From Papio anubis (lineage: Eukaryota; Chordata; Mammalia; Primates; Cercopithecidae), in the NCBI RefSeq assembly GCF_008728515.1, contig NC_044996.1, positions 126,344,348-126,408,347 of the forward strand: a stretch of DNA of 64,000 bases. Reading direction: 5' to 3'. Numbering within the stretch: the stretch's first letter is position 1; each line of letters opens with the position of its first letter. The notes under the pieces were generated by a model. The model worked only from the letters and a program-made list of their open reading frames with translations, searched no databases and had not been told where the DNA came from. Shown here in pieces: positions 23,833-34,684 of this stretch. Position numbers and translations under genes: made by a program.

Positions 23833-25629
23833 TGAACTAGGCTTTAGAACTAGGAATTATGTTAATTCAGGTGCCCCCAGAAGCAGGCCCTGAGAAAGGA
23901 TTCCGGTGAAAGTATGCAAGTAGTTTCTTTGGGAGGTGATTCCAATCAACACTGGTTGGGGAGAGAGGAAGTGAGAGGGAAAGAAAGCAAGTGGGTGTTA
24001 GCAAGTCAGCTACTGCTGTGGGCAATTAGAGTTCGATCCTGATGGGGAGCCCTGGGAGACTACCTAGAAGGCACCTCAGAGTTCTCCCTGCAAGAGACAA
24101 GGAAGGTGGGGATTTATTCATCAATTCCCCACCAACCATTGGTGGAGAGCTGCTTCCAGAAGCACCCCCCAGCATTCCAGATTCGCCCTGCATGTAGGCC
24201 AAATGTGCTCCAACAAAAATGCCCTTGGGAAGAGAGTTGCAGGTGTCTGCAATGAACAACCTTGGGAATGGAGAGGTGAATGTCAAGGGAATCCGGGTGG
24301 AGCAAAAACAGGGCCTCACACAGACGTCTATTTCTCCCTGGAGATACTCAGGCAGTCCTGGATCTTGTAAATGGGACTTAGCTCTCTGAGTAGTTGGGCA
24401 GAAAGATCTCTGATTTGACTTTCTTCTCTAAATTCTGTGATTCCTTCATCTTCAATAACACGCCACCCTACATGTACAGATTACATTCTTGCATGTATTT
24501 AATCCCAGTTTTGAATCCAAGCCCCTTTTAATTCTACTTCATAATACACATTTCCTTGAGGAACTTGCAATTAGCATTTCTGCATACCTTTTATGGAATT
24601 ATATTTTTAAAACACTTATCTAATGAGATTGCAGAAGACTGGAAATTACAGTAATGAAGGTATTAGCCAGGCATGTGATACCCAAGGTACGAAAGAAAAA
24701 CATATTAAGTCAACTTGCCATAACTTACTCCAGTGAAGTTGGCAACGAGCAAGCCATCCATCTCCATCATTTACTAGAATTAATTCAAAGTCCTGCTAGG
24801 GTTCAACTGAGAAGAGAAACTTGCCAAGACTTCACGTTGGAAGCCATTCAACATGAAAACCGGCATGACGTATTTTCTCTTCTGGACTGCACAACTCAAA
24901 ATTGAAGAAATTTGAGGAATTTCTAGAAAATTCCATAACAGGTCAATGACGATTTAACCCCAAGAAAAGAGAAGTGACTCTCTTAGGGAAACCGTATGTT
25001 GCTTGCATTTGTGGACCTTAAAACTGACCTTTTTGGTTTTCTTGCAGTTAGTTTATTAAGGGGGAAGGGAGTGAGAAAGTGCTAACAGCTCCCAGGACAG
25101 ATTTTTCAGTGCTGAGGTCCACCCAGTGAACTCCCGAGCCAAGTAATCAATGCTTGAAAATACGTTTACATCATGGAAGTAGAAAAGCCAAACCCCAGCT
25201 GGCCTTCATGAGAGGGAATAAACGTAAAGCGCAGAACGAAAACGTGGCATCTCTTAGCGAGGTAGCGTTTTCTTCATTTTTATTGGTCCCTTTCCTTTGA
25301 CCACAGTCCCTCGCAGCCCCTCAGGATCTGGTCTGGGAGGCAGGGGGTGGCTCCTGTTACTTTCACACCCAATTGGAGTGGCCTGTGGGCTGACCCAAAT
25401 CTGGGTGAACTCATGTTTCATTAAACCGGTAGATAGTCATTGAGCACCTACTGAGTGCAAGGGACAGAGTCAAGCTCTTTGCTGTTGGTAAAGGTAAGTC
25501 GGCCCTGAAGGGCCTTAGAATTCGATGGGGGAAGTGAGACATAGAGAACTCTAACATAAAGTTCCAAGGATGCAGTGCTGTTGCCATGCTATAACTTCCT
25601 GTCATACTTGTAACTGTGAAAAGGATGCC
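23833..25629. other. Mixed sequence, possible old repeat at the start
   Basis: 23860-24260 ('ggtgcccccagaagcaggcc', 'ctgctgtgggcaattagagt') resembles an old interspersed repeat I cannot name. 25420-25610 has another diluted ancient-repeat pattern. An 83-codon frame at 24654 has no recognisable motif. Confidence 0.4.
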
Positions 25630-25900
25630 AGCCGGGTGCAGTGACACACACCTGTAATTCCAGCACTTTGGAGGCCAAGGTGGGAGGATCACTTGAGTCT
25701 AGGAGTTCAAGACCTGCCTGAGCAATGTGGCGAACCCCTGTCTCTGCAAAAGTAAAAAATCAGCTGGGTGTGGTGGCGCGTGCCTGTAGTCCCAGCTACT
25801 TGGAAGGGAGAATCACTTGACCCCAGGAGGTTGCCCATGCTCTCCAGCCTGGACAACACAGTGAGACCCTGCCTCAAGAAAAGAAGAAAATAAAAATAAC
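25630..25900 (+). mobile_element. AluJ-like, shortened right monomer
   Basis: 'gccgggtgcagtgacacac' to a mixed A/G tail; about 35 bp are lost in the right monomer near 25805-25835. Confidence 0.9.
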
Positions 25901-25904
25901 AATA

Positions 25905-26135
25905 CTAGGAACTCACTTACAGAACACTTTTGGTGGTCTAGGTTCTGTGAGACAAGTATTATTGCTATCTTATTTTACAGATGTAGAAATTAAGGCACAG
26001 AGAGGTTAAGGCACTTACCCAAGTTCACACAGCCAGTTAGTGGTAGAGCCGAGATTCAAATCCAAATCCAAGCAATCTGGCTTTAGAGCCCACGTTCTTA
26101 ACCACTATACTACCTACCACACAATAATTTTTTAA
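25905..26135 (+). mobile_element. MIR SINE
   Basis: 'tattattgctatcttatttt', 'ggcacagagaggttaaggca', 'cacacagccagttagtggta' and 'cgttcttaaccactatacta' give an almost complete MIR. Confidence 0.85.
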
Positions 26136-26159
26136 TATTAGATTGTTCATGTATCCAGC

Positions 26160-26618
26160 CATTTCTCAGTTACTTTAGAAAATTCCATGAGGTAGAGAAC
26201 TTGCACTTTCATCCTTATGTTCTAGTACATGGCACATAGAGTCTGGTCCCAGGATAGTCATTAAGATCTGTTTTTGTTTGTTTGTTTGTTTTTGAAACAG
26301 AGTCTTGCTCTGTTGCCCAGGCTGTAGTGCAGTGACATGATCTCGGTTCACTGCAACCTCTGCCTCCATGTTCAAGCAATTCTCCTGCCTCAGCCTCTCG
26401 AGTAGCTGGGATTAAGGTGTACACCACCACACTCAGCTAACTTTTGTATTTTTAGTACAGAGTTTCACCATGTTGGCCAGGCTGGTCTGGAACTCCTGAC
26501 CTCAAGTGATCCACCCGCCTTGGCATCCCAAAGTGTTGGGATTACAGGCGTGAGCCACTGCACCCGGCCTCATTAAGATTCTTAATAAATATTTATTGAA
26601 CCAATGAATGAATGAACT
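26160..26618 (+). mobile_element. L2 3' end split by an Alu
   Basis: 'tctagtacatggcacataga' at the left and 'taaatatttattgaaccaat' followed by gaatgaatga at the right are L2 3' terminal sequence. The Alu at 26268-26569 duplicated tcattaagat from it. Confidence 0.65.
26268..26569 (-). mobile_element. AluS-like in an L2 end
   Basis: Tail (GTTT)n, ends 'actgcacccggcc'. Perfect 10-bp duplication tcattaagat at 26258-26267 and 26570-26579. Confidence 0.96.
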
Positions 26619-28132
26619 TAAAGCCCTGTTGAGGCTCTATGCCTGTTTAGAGAAGGAAAAAAAAATGACATTTAATCACAGGCATGAGGGAAGGCTGCCT
26701 GGAGGAAGTGGTATTTAGCCTCTGCCTTGACTGGCAGATAGGGCCCATGGAGGTAGAAGGACATCTTTCAATTCCATGCTGCAGATGCAGACTTTTGGTC
26801 AGTTGGAAGGCCTGCAGCCTGTAACTTGGCAGGCCTGCTTCTCAGAAGAAATGGGCATTCCATGGCCGAGTACCTAAGCAATGGGTCTAACTGCCTCCAC
26901 AGGCTCTGGAGACAGAGTGAGAGGACGGATGCCCTGCAGATGGAGCACGGAGCATCTGGGAGGCCAGGGAGTGTGACACTGTACCACCTGGCTGTGCTGG
27001 GCTGGGTCCCACCCTGGAGCCCCGGGGCTCTGGGTGACCCAAGCAGAGGTCTGCTTGTCTGCGGGATGTAAGCACAGGGGAAGGGCCCCACAGGCCACTT
27101 CTGGCTCTGCCCAGATCCGAGCAGCTGCCACTGAAGGGAAGCACCTGTCAGAGTGCATTTCATGGAGGGAACTGGCTGGGTGGGGGCGTGGCGTGCCTGG
27201 TGGAGCCCATATAGTGGTGGGGGTGGGGGTATATTCGGCAGCAGAGAAGGGCATGGGCAGATTGAAAAAGCCCAGGCAGTGTCCAAGCCAGAGAGCGGTC
27301 ACACCTGTTGAGACCGGAGGAGCACTTGATGGGGTCTTCCTTGGATGGGTAACTTTGGAAATCTGACCCCAAGGGCATTTCATATCTTGGGAACAAAGGG
27401 AGCCACTCACAGGGGGCCTTTGGAGAATCCAGTCAGGGTCTGAGGCCACCCTGAATGGACTCCAGGGGCTGCTAACTGGACTGTGTGAGTTCCGTTGACA
27501 AACAACCCGAGTGGAATTGTTTCTGGATTCATAACGTGGTAAGGTTGCTGGACAGACGATGCGGGCTCCACTTAGCTGTTTCTCTCCCTATTCCTAGGCA
27601 GGATTCTGTGAACTACTGTGGAGAGGTGGATCTCAGCGTGAAATGGTCTTTCACGTGTAGGAAGCAGCAGGAAATGGAACTGGAAAATCCCAGACACAAA
27701 ATATAGGCTACATAGTTTTAATTTCCTATTTGATGACTTCACAGCTTGGCAATATCATAAAGCCAGGGCAGGGCAATTGGAGAGAACTAAGATCTTCAAA
27801 CCAATTCCACAGTCCCAGCCTCTGATCACATCCTCTCTCCCGCTGTCCACAGCAACGATCTCAAACTTTCACAACACGCCTTAAAGTCCTCTCCTTTCAG
27901 TTTGCGTGACTTCCTCACACTTCTCCTTCATGTCCCCTGCTCCCGCCACCCCCTAGTCAGACAGGTTCTTTCTGCCTCCTATCCTCATGATCTCTCAGAC
28001 GGGACCATCCACCTCCCATCCTCCTGGGCCTTGCAGCCCTTCCCTTCCCAGCCCCTCATTTCCTGATTCCCCTGTGTCTTCAGTCCCCAGCCCTCCTCTG
28101 CCTTTTATTCATCTAGGATAGAAACACTATCC
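26619..28132. other. GC-richer single-copy stretch, coding status not supported
   Basis: 26780-27480 is moderately GC-rich and open on both strands (up to 191 codons on minus), which is typical of stop-poor composition, not of a gene. No domain, no start or splice context, and no CpG island. Confidence 0.45.
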
Positions 28133-28404
28133 TATTTTCTCTGTTGCCCAGGCTGGAGAGCAGTGGCGTGATCTCGGCTCACTGCAACCTCCACCTCTGG
28201 GTTCAAACGATTCTCATGTCTCAGCCTCCTGAGTACTTGGGATTACAGGTGCCCGCCACCACACCAGGCTAATTTTTGTACTTTAGTAGAGACGGGATTT
28301 CACCATGTTGGCCAGGTTGCTCTCAAACTCCTGACCTCAAGTGATCCACCCGCCTCGGCCTCCCAAAATGCTGGGATTACAGGAATGAGCCACCGTGCCC
28401 AGCC
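28133..28404 (-). mobile_element. AluS-like lacking its 3' tail
   Basis: Starts directly at 'ctctgttgcccaggctgg' with no poly-T or 'gagacagagt', so the 3' end of the element is missing. It ends 'ccgtgcccagcc'. Confidence 0.9.
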
Positions 28405-28935
28405 TCAAACCCTCTTTTTGCTCCCTCTCCCATCTTGCCAGGGCCAATTTTTTCCTTTCCTTTCCATCCACTTTATTATGATCTTTGCTTCTCCCTTCCC
28501 ATTCATTATGCAAACCAGTGTACTTTTCCTTCAGCCCCTGGCAAGCCCCTACAACTGCTCACACACAAGCAGTAAGGGCCAAATCCAGTTCACACCACAG
28601 TGCTGGCCCTGCCTCTTCCTCACGACTCTCTGCCCCCCACTTGCCCAATGCCGTCCTCTCCTTGGGTCTCTCCTAATCTTCGATTTCTCATTCTTAGTCT
28701 TTTTCATGTCAACTGGGCAGTGAAAAATAATCAAACTTTTCAAAAGGGAAATTTTTATGAGAACTTCAAAGAAAATAATATATTGATATGAGGATATGAA
28801 CACAATCCAAACCTAACGTCCTCCTTATTGCAGAACTTATCTAGTGAAATGAGAAAATAATTTTTAGGAAAGCATCTGAAACAAAGAGATTAAAATGTCA
28901 AAAGTTATCAAAGGTGCTCCAACTGTTTCACACAA

Positions 28936-29262
28936 AAAAGTTTTATTTATTTTTATTTTATCTTATTTTATTTTATTTTTGAGACACAATCTCACTCTGT
29001 CACCCAGGCTGGAGTGCAGTGGTGTGATCTCAGCTCACTGCAGCCTCTGCCTCCCAGGTTCAAGCGATTCTCGTGCTTCAGCCTCCCGTGTAGCTAGGAC
29101 TACAGGCACACGCCACCACACCTAGCTAATTTTTGTATTTTTAGTAGAGATGGGATTTCACCACATTGGCCAGGCTGGTCTCCAACTCCTGACCTCAAGC
29201 TATCCACCTGCCTCAGTCGCCCAAAGTGCTGGGAATATAGGCGTGAGCCACTGCGACCAGCC
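28936..29262 (-). mobile_element. AluS-like with (TTTTA)n tail
   Basis: A long variable tail of TTTAT/TTTTA units (28942-28979) precedes a complete dimer ending 'actgcgaccagcc'. Confidence 0.95.
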
Positions 29263-29456
29263 ACATAAAAGTATTTTAATAACTTACCTAAGTTGTGAAA
29301 TTCAAGACTCTGAGCATAGTTGAGCAAGTTTTATTGATATTAGAGAAGCAAAAGGAATAATATTTTAAACTCTATTGTTGGTACTTGAAAAAAGTCACTA
29401 AAATGACAAATATTTACAGGAAAACTTTATTGCCTGATAAAAAGAATAGAGCTTCT

Positions 29457-29752
29457 TCTGGGTTCAGTGGCTCACGCCTGTAATCCCAACATTTGGGGAG
29501 GCCAAAACAGGAGGGTCGCCTGAGGCCAGTAGTTCAAGACAAGCCTGGGGAACATAGCGAGACCCCATCTCTACAAAAACCAAATTTTAATTAGCCTGGC
29601 GTGGTGGTACACACCTGTAGGGAAGCTGAGGTGGGAGAATCGTTTGAGCCTAGGAGGTCAAGGCTGCAGTGAGCTGTGATTGCATCACTGTACTCTGGCA
29701 CTCCATTCTAGGCAACAGAGTGAGACCTTCTTGTCTCTTAAAAAAAAAAAAA
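29457..29752 (+). mobile_element. AluJ-like
   Basis: 'gggttcagtggctcacgcct' to an A tail. The right monomer is shortened between 29615 and 29630. Confidence 0.92.
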
Positions 29753-29854
29753 GAACTTGAGTCAAAATTTTAGAAATCTTTCTGGATATTTTAAATTGAA
29801 AATAAGCCAGTGCATTCAATTATCTATGGATGGTGCACTAAACATATAAATCAG

Positions 29855-30178
29855 GTCAAACAGAGATTGTTCCCTGGGCACATAAGCCAAATCTAGTCTG
29901 CTCCCTAATTTTGTACAGCCTGTGAACGAAAGAAGAAAAATATTTGTTGACAAGTGAAAATTATCTAAAATTCAAATTCCAGTGTCCACAAATGAGTTTT
30001 ATTGGAACACAGCACACCCATTCTTTTCTATATCGTCTGTGACTGCTTTCTCACTACCACAGCAGAATCGAGTAGAATCGAGTAGTTGCTACAGACACCG
30101 TGTGTCCTGCAAATGCTAAAATATTTACCTGCCACCTCATTACAGAAAAATTTTAACGATCCCTGACATAAAAGATTT
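29855..30178. mobile_element. hAT-like DNA transposon remnant, unassigned
   Basis: 'ttttattggaacacagcaca', 'tctgtgactgctttctcact' and 'gatccctgacata' fit a common mammalian hAT-like repeat. A 10-bp unit gaatcgagta is repeated in tandem near 30066. The AluY-like copy at 30179 is inserted in its right edge. Confidence 0.5.
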
Positions 30179-30462
30179 TTTTTTTTTTTGAGACGGAGTC
30201 TTGCTCTGCCGCCCAGGCTGGAGTGCAGTGGCCGGATCTCAGCTCACTGCAAGCCCGGGCCCCGGTTCATGCCATTCTCCTGCCCTCAGCTCTCCCCGAG
30301 TAGCTGGGACTACAGGCCACCACTGGGCGCCCGGCTAGTTTTTTGTATTTTTTAGTAGAGACGGGAGCCCACCGTTAGGCCAGGATATCTCATCTCCTGA
30401 CCTCGCGATCCGCCTGCCTCGCCTCCCAAAGTGCTGGGATTACAGTTTGAGCCACCACACCG
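30179..30462 (-). mobile_element. AluY/YR-like with perfect 17-bp duplication but scrambled interior
   Basis: The 17-bp duplication cctgacataaaagattt is perfect at 30162-30178 and 30463-30479, which points to a young insertion. The body has the variant ggccggatctcagctcac but carries many small insertions and deletions (for example 'gcaagcccgggccccggttc' and 'gggagcccaccgttaggcca'). Such damage does not fit the intact flanks; sequence error is likely. Confidence 0.92.
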
Positions 30463-30651
30463 CCTGACATAAAAGATTTAAATAAATTCAATTCAATAAA
30501 TTTTGTAATGCACTACCATACAAAAATAATAATTTGAAATAATTAAATAGAACATCTGTAAATTAAAGTAATGAAAATAGGAAGAACATTTGAATCTCCT
30601 GAGGCAGCCTGTAGGGCCCAAGCTACAGAAGCATTTCTTGTTTTTGGTTTT

Positions 30652-30955
30652 ATATTTTTTTAATGAGATGAAAGTCTCGCTTCTGTCACCAGGCTGGAGT
30701 GCAGGGTATACAACCTCCCTCCTGTCTAAGCCATTCTGTGCCTCAGCCTCCAGAGAAGCTGGGATTACAGGTACCCGCCACCTGTGTTCACTCACACCTT
30801 TTGGTTTTTTGTTTTTGGTTTGTTTGTTTGTTTTTAGCAGAGATGAGGTTTCACCATGTTGGCCAGGCTGATCTCAAACTCCTGACCTCAGGTGATCCTC
30901 CTGCCTCAGCCTTCCAAAGTGCTGGGATTACAGGCGTGAGCCACCATGCCTGGCC
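30652..30955 (-). mobile_element. AluS-like, degraded right monomer
   Basis: The left monomer is clean ('ccatgttggccaggctgatc' to 'ccaccatgcctggcc'). The right monomer has several deletions (30700-30760) and a (GTTT)n patch at 30800-30835 in the linker. Confidence 0.9.
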
Positions 30956-31091
30956 TAATTTTTGTATTTTTAGTAGAGACAGGGTTTTGCCATATTGGCC
31001 AGGCTGGTCTCAAACTCCTAAGCCCGCATGATCCACCCACCTTGGCCTCCCAAAGTGCGGGGATTACAGGCATGAGCCACTGCGCCCAGCC
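30956..31091 (-). mobile_element. Alu left-monomer fragment
   Basis: 'taatttttgtatttttagta' to 'gccactgcgcccagcc', without the right monomer or tail. It directly abuts the Alu on each side. Confidence 0.88.
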
Positions 31092-31251
31092 AATGTGTGG
31101 TGGTGCACGCCTGTAATCTCAGCTATTCAGGAGGCTGAGGCAGGAGAATCACCTGAACCCAGGAGGCGGAGGTTGCAGTGAGCTGAGACAGTGCCACTGC
31201 ACTCCAGCCTGGGTGACAAAGTGACACTCTGTCTCAAAAAAAAATAAAAAT
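31092..31251 (+). mobile_element. 5'-truncated Alu (right monomer)
   Basis: 'tgtgtggtggtgcacgcctg' to an A-rich tail. It joins the minus-strand fragment head to head with no spacer. Confidence 0.9.
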
Positions 31252-32291
31252 CAACAAAAATTTACAAATTATTAGAACTATTTGATGAATGATGCAATAA
31301 GCAGTTTTATGATATTTAAACATGTAACATTTAGAGAATAAAAATTTTTATGTATTTTCATTTTACTATATTATGTAATATGTACCAATATGTCCAAATA
31401 TGTCTTTATCTCTATCTACATATATTATATTTCTATATCCATATTTCTATATTACTATACCTGTTACGGATTTTGACCATTGCCCCCAGGCACAACTAAC
31501 ATTCCATACTAGTTTTTCTGTCCTGGCCTCACCTTTTGGATGGCACACATGAAATTGACTTCCCAGCTCTGACCTTGGCGCTCATCAAGAACTGTTCCAG
31601 TTCTCCCCTGCAGCTGGCTGCAATGCTTTGAGTCACACCCCTTTTAATTCAGCACAGGCCTCAGGACCTTCCTTCCCTGGCACAGCAGTGGGGAACACGC
31701 CCACTTCTCTCGCCTGTGTCAGTCTCGGCAGGGCCTGGGTAGTTAAAGGAAGCCTGTTCTCACCCTTGCTGCCTCTATCAAAACTTGCTGCCTAGGAAGC
31801 GTCCGAACTCTTAGCCAATATGCTCTTTTCCCAAGGGCCATTTTCATTTCATGTCTTGACTTCAGTCGCAGAAGGAAAAGCTTTATTCCTTTATAGAAGA
31901 ATTTCAGGCATCAAAGGCAGGTGGGGAAGAATTTTTGGGAGCTGAGGAGTCTAGAATGTGAATGTTTTATGAGTCCACCTGCAGATCAAAAGAGAAGAAA
32001 ACTAATATATTCTTTTTCCAAAGGGGGAAGGAGAAGTTCCTCTACATTCTTTGGTGTGTGTTTTATTATTTTAATAGATGGTGTGAGTGTGCAGGCTTCA
32101 GGGAGATGAAACTGCTGTCTGATACATCACTGGTTATGTTATGGAGTGTAAAGTCATGCAATTTAATGGAGAAAAGGCAGCTTGGAAAGATATCTGTGTA
32201 AGCCAGCTTTAAGAGGTCATACGTCTTAATACTGATTGATAAACTGACCATGACTTGAAACAAACATGTCTGAATCTTCAATAGGCCATAC
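31252..32291. other. AT-rich then single-copy sequence
   Basis: 31370-31465 is a degenerate 'atatgtccaa/tctatat' tract; the rest shows nothing recognisable. Confidence 0.45.
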
Positions 32292-32411
32292 AATAAAAAA
32301 CAATAGCTAACATTAACTAGCTGCTTCTTTTGTGCCTGGCATTGTGCTCAGTATTCTACATACACTGTCTCATTTAATGCTTGAGACAAATTTTGGAGGT
32401 AGGTACTGTTT
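32292..32411 (+). mobile_element. MIR 5' part, split by an Alu
   Basis: 'tagctaacattaactagctg', 'tgtgcctggcattgtgctca' and 'tttggaggtaggtactgttt'. The element resumes at 32724 ('taatccccatctgcat') after an AluS whose perfect 12-bp duplication taggtactgttt came from MIR sequence. Confidence 0.78.
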
Positions 32412-32723
32412 CATTTTTATTTTTATTTTTTTGAGACGGAGTTTCGCTCTTGTTGCCCAGGCTGGAGTGCAATGGCGTGATCTCAGCTCATCACAACCTC
32501 CACCTCCTGGGTTCAAGCGATTCTCCCACCTCAGTCTCCAAAGTAGCTGGGATTACAGGCATGTGCCACCACACCCAGCTAATTTTGTAATTTTTTTTTT
32601 TAAGTAGAAATGGGGTTTCTCCATGTTGGTCAGGCTGGTCTCAAACTCCCAACCTCAGGTGATTCACCCACCTTGGCCTCCCAAAGTGCTGGGATTATAG
32701 ACATGAGCCATCGCACCTGGCTG
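32412..32723 (-). mobile_element. AluS-like in a MIR
   Basis: Perfect 12-bp duplication taggtactgttt at 32400-32411 and 32724-32735; complete dimer with (TTTTTA)n tail. Confidence 0.97.
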
Positions 32724-32784
32724 TAGGTACTGTTTTTAATCCCCATCTGCATATTTTCCAGCATGCTGGTATTCTCTTTTTCAA

Positions 32785-33089
32785 TTTTTTTTTTTTTTTT
32801 TTTTTTGAGACGGAGTTTTACTCTTGTTGCCCAGGCCGGAGTGGAATGGTGCAATCTCAGCTCACCGCAACCTCCGCCTCCTGGGTTCAAGTGATTCTCC
32901 TGCCTCAGCCTCCTGAGTAGCTAGGATTACAGGCGTCCACCACCACGCCCGGCTAATTTTTGTATTTTTAGTAGAGACAGGTTTTTGCCATGTTGGCCTG
33001 GCTGGTCTTGAACTCCTGACCTCAGGTGATCTGCCTGCCTCGGTCTCCCAAAGTGCTAGGATTACAGGCATGAGCCACCATGCCTGACC
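32785..33089 (-). mobile_element. AluS-like
   Basis: Long pure poly-T then a complete dimer ending 'accatgcctgacc'; ttcaat on both sides may be part of the duplication. Confidence 0.95.
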
Positions 33090-33693
33090 TTCAATCTCTC
33101 TTCTTAACCCACCCTGGGCCCATCTGGGCTCTGCTCTGTGCCCTGGACTCCCTTATCCTTGGATTCTGTTTGAGTTCAATCAATGGGAGCTACCACAGGT
33201 TATTGAAGGGTGGGAGGAAGGAGACAGAGAGCTTGGGCTATTTCTTCCCAGCTCTCTTCCTGCTCCATCTGCCTGGCTGTGGCAGCAGCTGTCTCCCTGT
33301 ACAACTGTAGCTTCTGTCAGTCATCTCCTCTACATAGCTCTGGCTCCTACTTGAAGCTGGTATCATCATTTCTTCTCCTTCCCTTTTCCAACCCAGGGGG
33401 AGCAAGAGCTTCCAGGTGCTGCTAGTCTCTGGGTGCTCTGACATCTCTTGGTTTCTTTAACCCTGCCCACACCTCCATAAATATTCTCTTCGTCAAACTG
33501 TCTTCACAGATCCCAGCTAAGTGTACCTTCTGTTTCCTGCTGGAACCCCGACTATTAAGTAATATTTGACCTCAGAACAATCTGCTTTGGGTCCTTTTCA
33601 CTCAACTTCTATACTTCCTGCCTTCTTCTAAATGCTATATTTTTGTTTATTTGTTCTGAAACTTCAGTTTGGCTTTATTTGAGGGGAGCTGAT
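33090..33693. other. Possible old LTR remnant
   Basis: 33465-33555 ('ctccataaatattctcttcg', 'cttctgtttcctgctggaac') resembles the 3' end of an ERV LTR. The rest is not recognised. Confidence 0.35.
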
Positions 33694-34049
33694 TGTATTA
33701 GTTCGTTTTCATGCTGCTGATGAAGACATACCCGAGACTGGGCAATTTATAAAAGAAAGAGGTTTCTTGAACTTACAGTTCCACTTGGCTGGGGAGACCT
33801 CATAATCATGACAGAAGGTGAAAGGCATGTCTCACACAGCGGCAGACAAGAGAAGAGAGCTTGTGCAGGGAAACTCCCATTTTTAAAACTATCAGATTTC
33901 ATGAGACCCATTGACTATCATGAGAACAGTATGGGAAAGACCCGCTCCCGTAATTCAATCATCTCCCACTGGGTCCATCCCACAACTCGTGGGAATTATG
34001 GGAGCTACAAGATGAGATTTGGGTGGGGACACAGAGTCAAACTGTATCA
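33694..34049 (-). mobile_element. MaLR solo LTR, MST/THE1-like
   Basis: Reverse-complement landmarks run 'tgtattagttcgttttca', 'cccgagactgggcaattta', 'cagttccacttggctggg', 'gagatttgggtgggg' and end at 'ctgtatca'. About 356 bp, near full length. Confidence 0.82.
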
Positions 34050-34306
34050 CTATTTTACACATAAAGTTACTGATTTTCCAGGTGGGTGCAGATTATTTTG
34101 ACCTTTGGCTATAGAAACTGTCTTCTATAGTTGTGTATACATATTCGTGAACATATTTATTCATGAATTTTGATACTTTCCACGGGATTACTCCTTCTTA
34201 TGCATGAGTATGTTATAATATAATTTTATAGATGAATAAGTGTCTTTCTGTTTGGGTGAATTAATGCACGTTTGCAATGAGGGCAGAGATCAGAAATAGG
34301 GGCTTG

Positions 34307-34599
34307 GGCTGGGTGCAGTGGCTCTCATCTGTAATCCCAGCACTTTGGGAGGCCGAGGTGGGTGAATCGCTTGAGATCAGGAGTTGGAGATCAGCCTGGG
34401 CAACATGGCGAAACCCCACCTCTACTAAAAATATAAAAAGTAGCTGGGTGTGGTGGTGTACCCCTGTAACCCCAGCTACTTGGGAAGCTGAGGCATGAGA
34501 ATTACTTCAACCCGGGAGGCAGAGGTTGCAGGGAGCCGAGATGGCACTGCTGCACTCCATCCTGGGCAACAGAACGAGACTCTATCTCAAAAAAAAGGA

Positions 34600-34667
<68 letters not shown>

Positions 34668-34671
34668 AAAT
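34307..34671 (+). mobile_element. AluS/J-like with expanded (GAAA)n tail
   Basis: Perfect 13-bp duplication aaatggggcttg-type: aaataggggcttg at 34294-34306 and 34672-34684. The tail grew into about 18 GAAA units (34598-34669). Confidence 0.96.
34598..34671 (+). repeat. (GAAA)n microsatellite
   Basis: About 18 pure GAAA units grown from an Alu tail. Confidence 0.97.
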
Positions 34672-34684
34672 AAATAGGGGCTTG

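Noticed and set aside
26768..27449. Overlapping frames of 172 and 191 codons (minus) and 110 codons (plus)
   Set aside because: Both strands are open in the same place, no recognisable family motif, no splice or start context. Composition effect is the simpler explanation.
34598..34671. Regular short repeats as a possible array system
   Set aside because: A 4-bp microsatellite from an Alu tail. No direct repeats with unique spacers exist anywhere in the window, so no CRISPR-like array.
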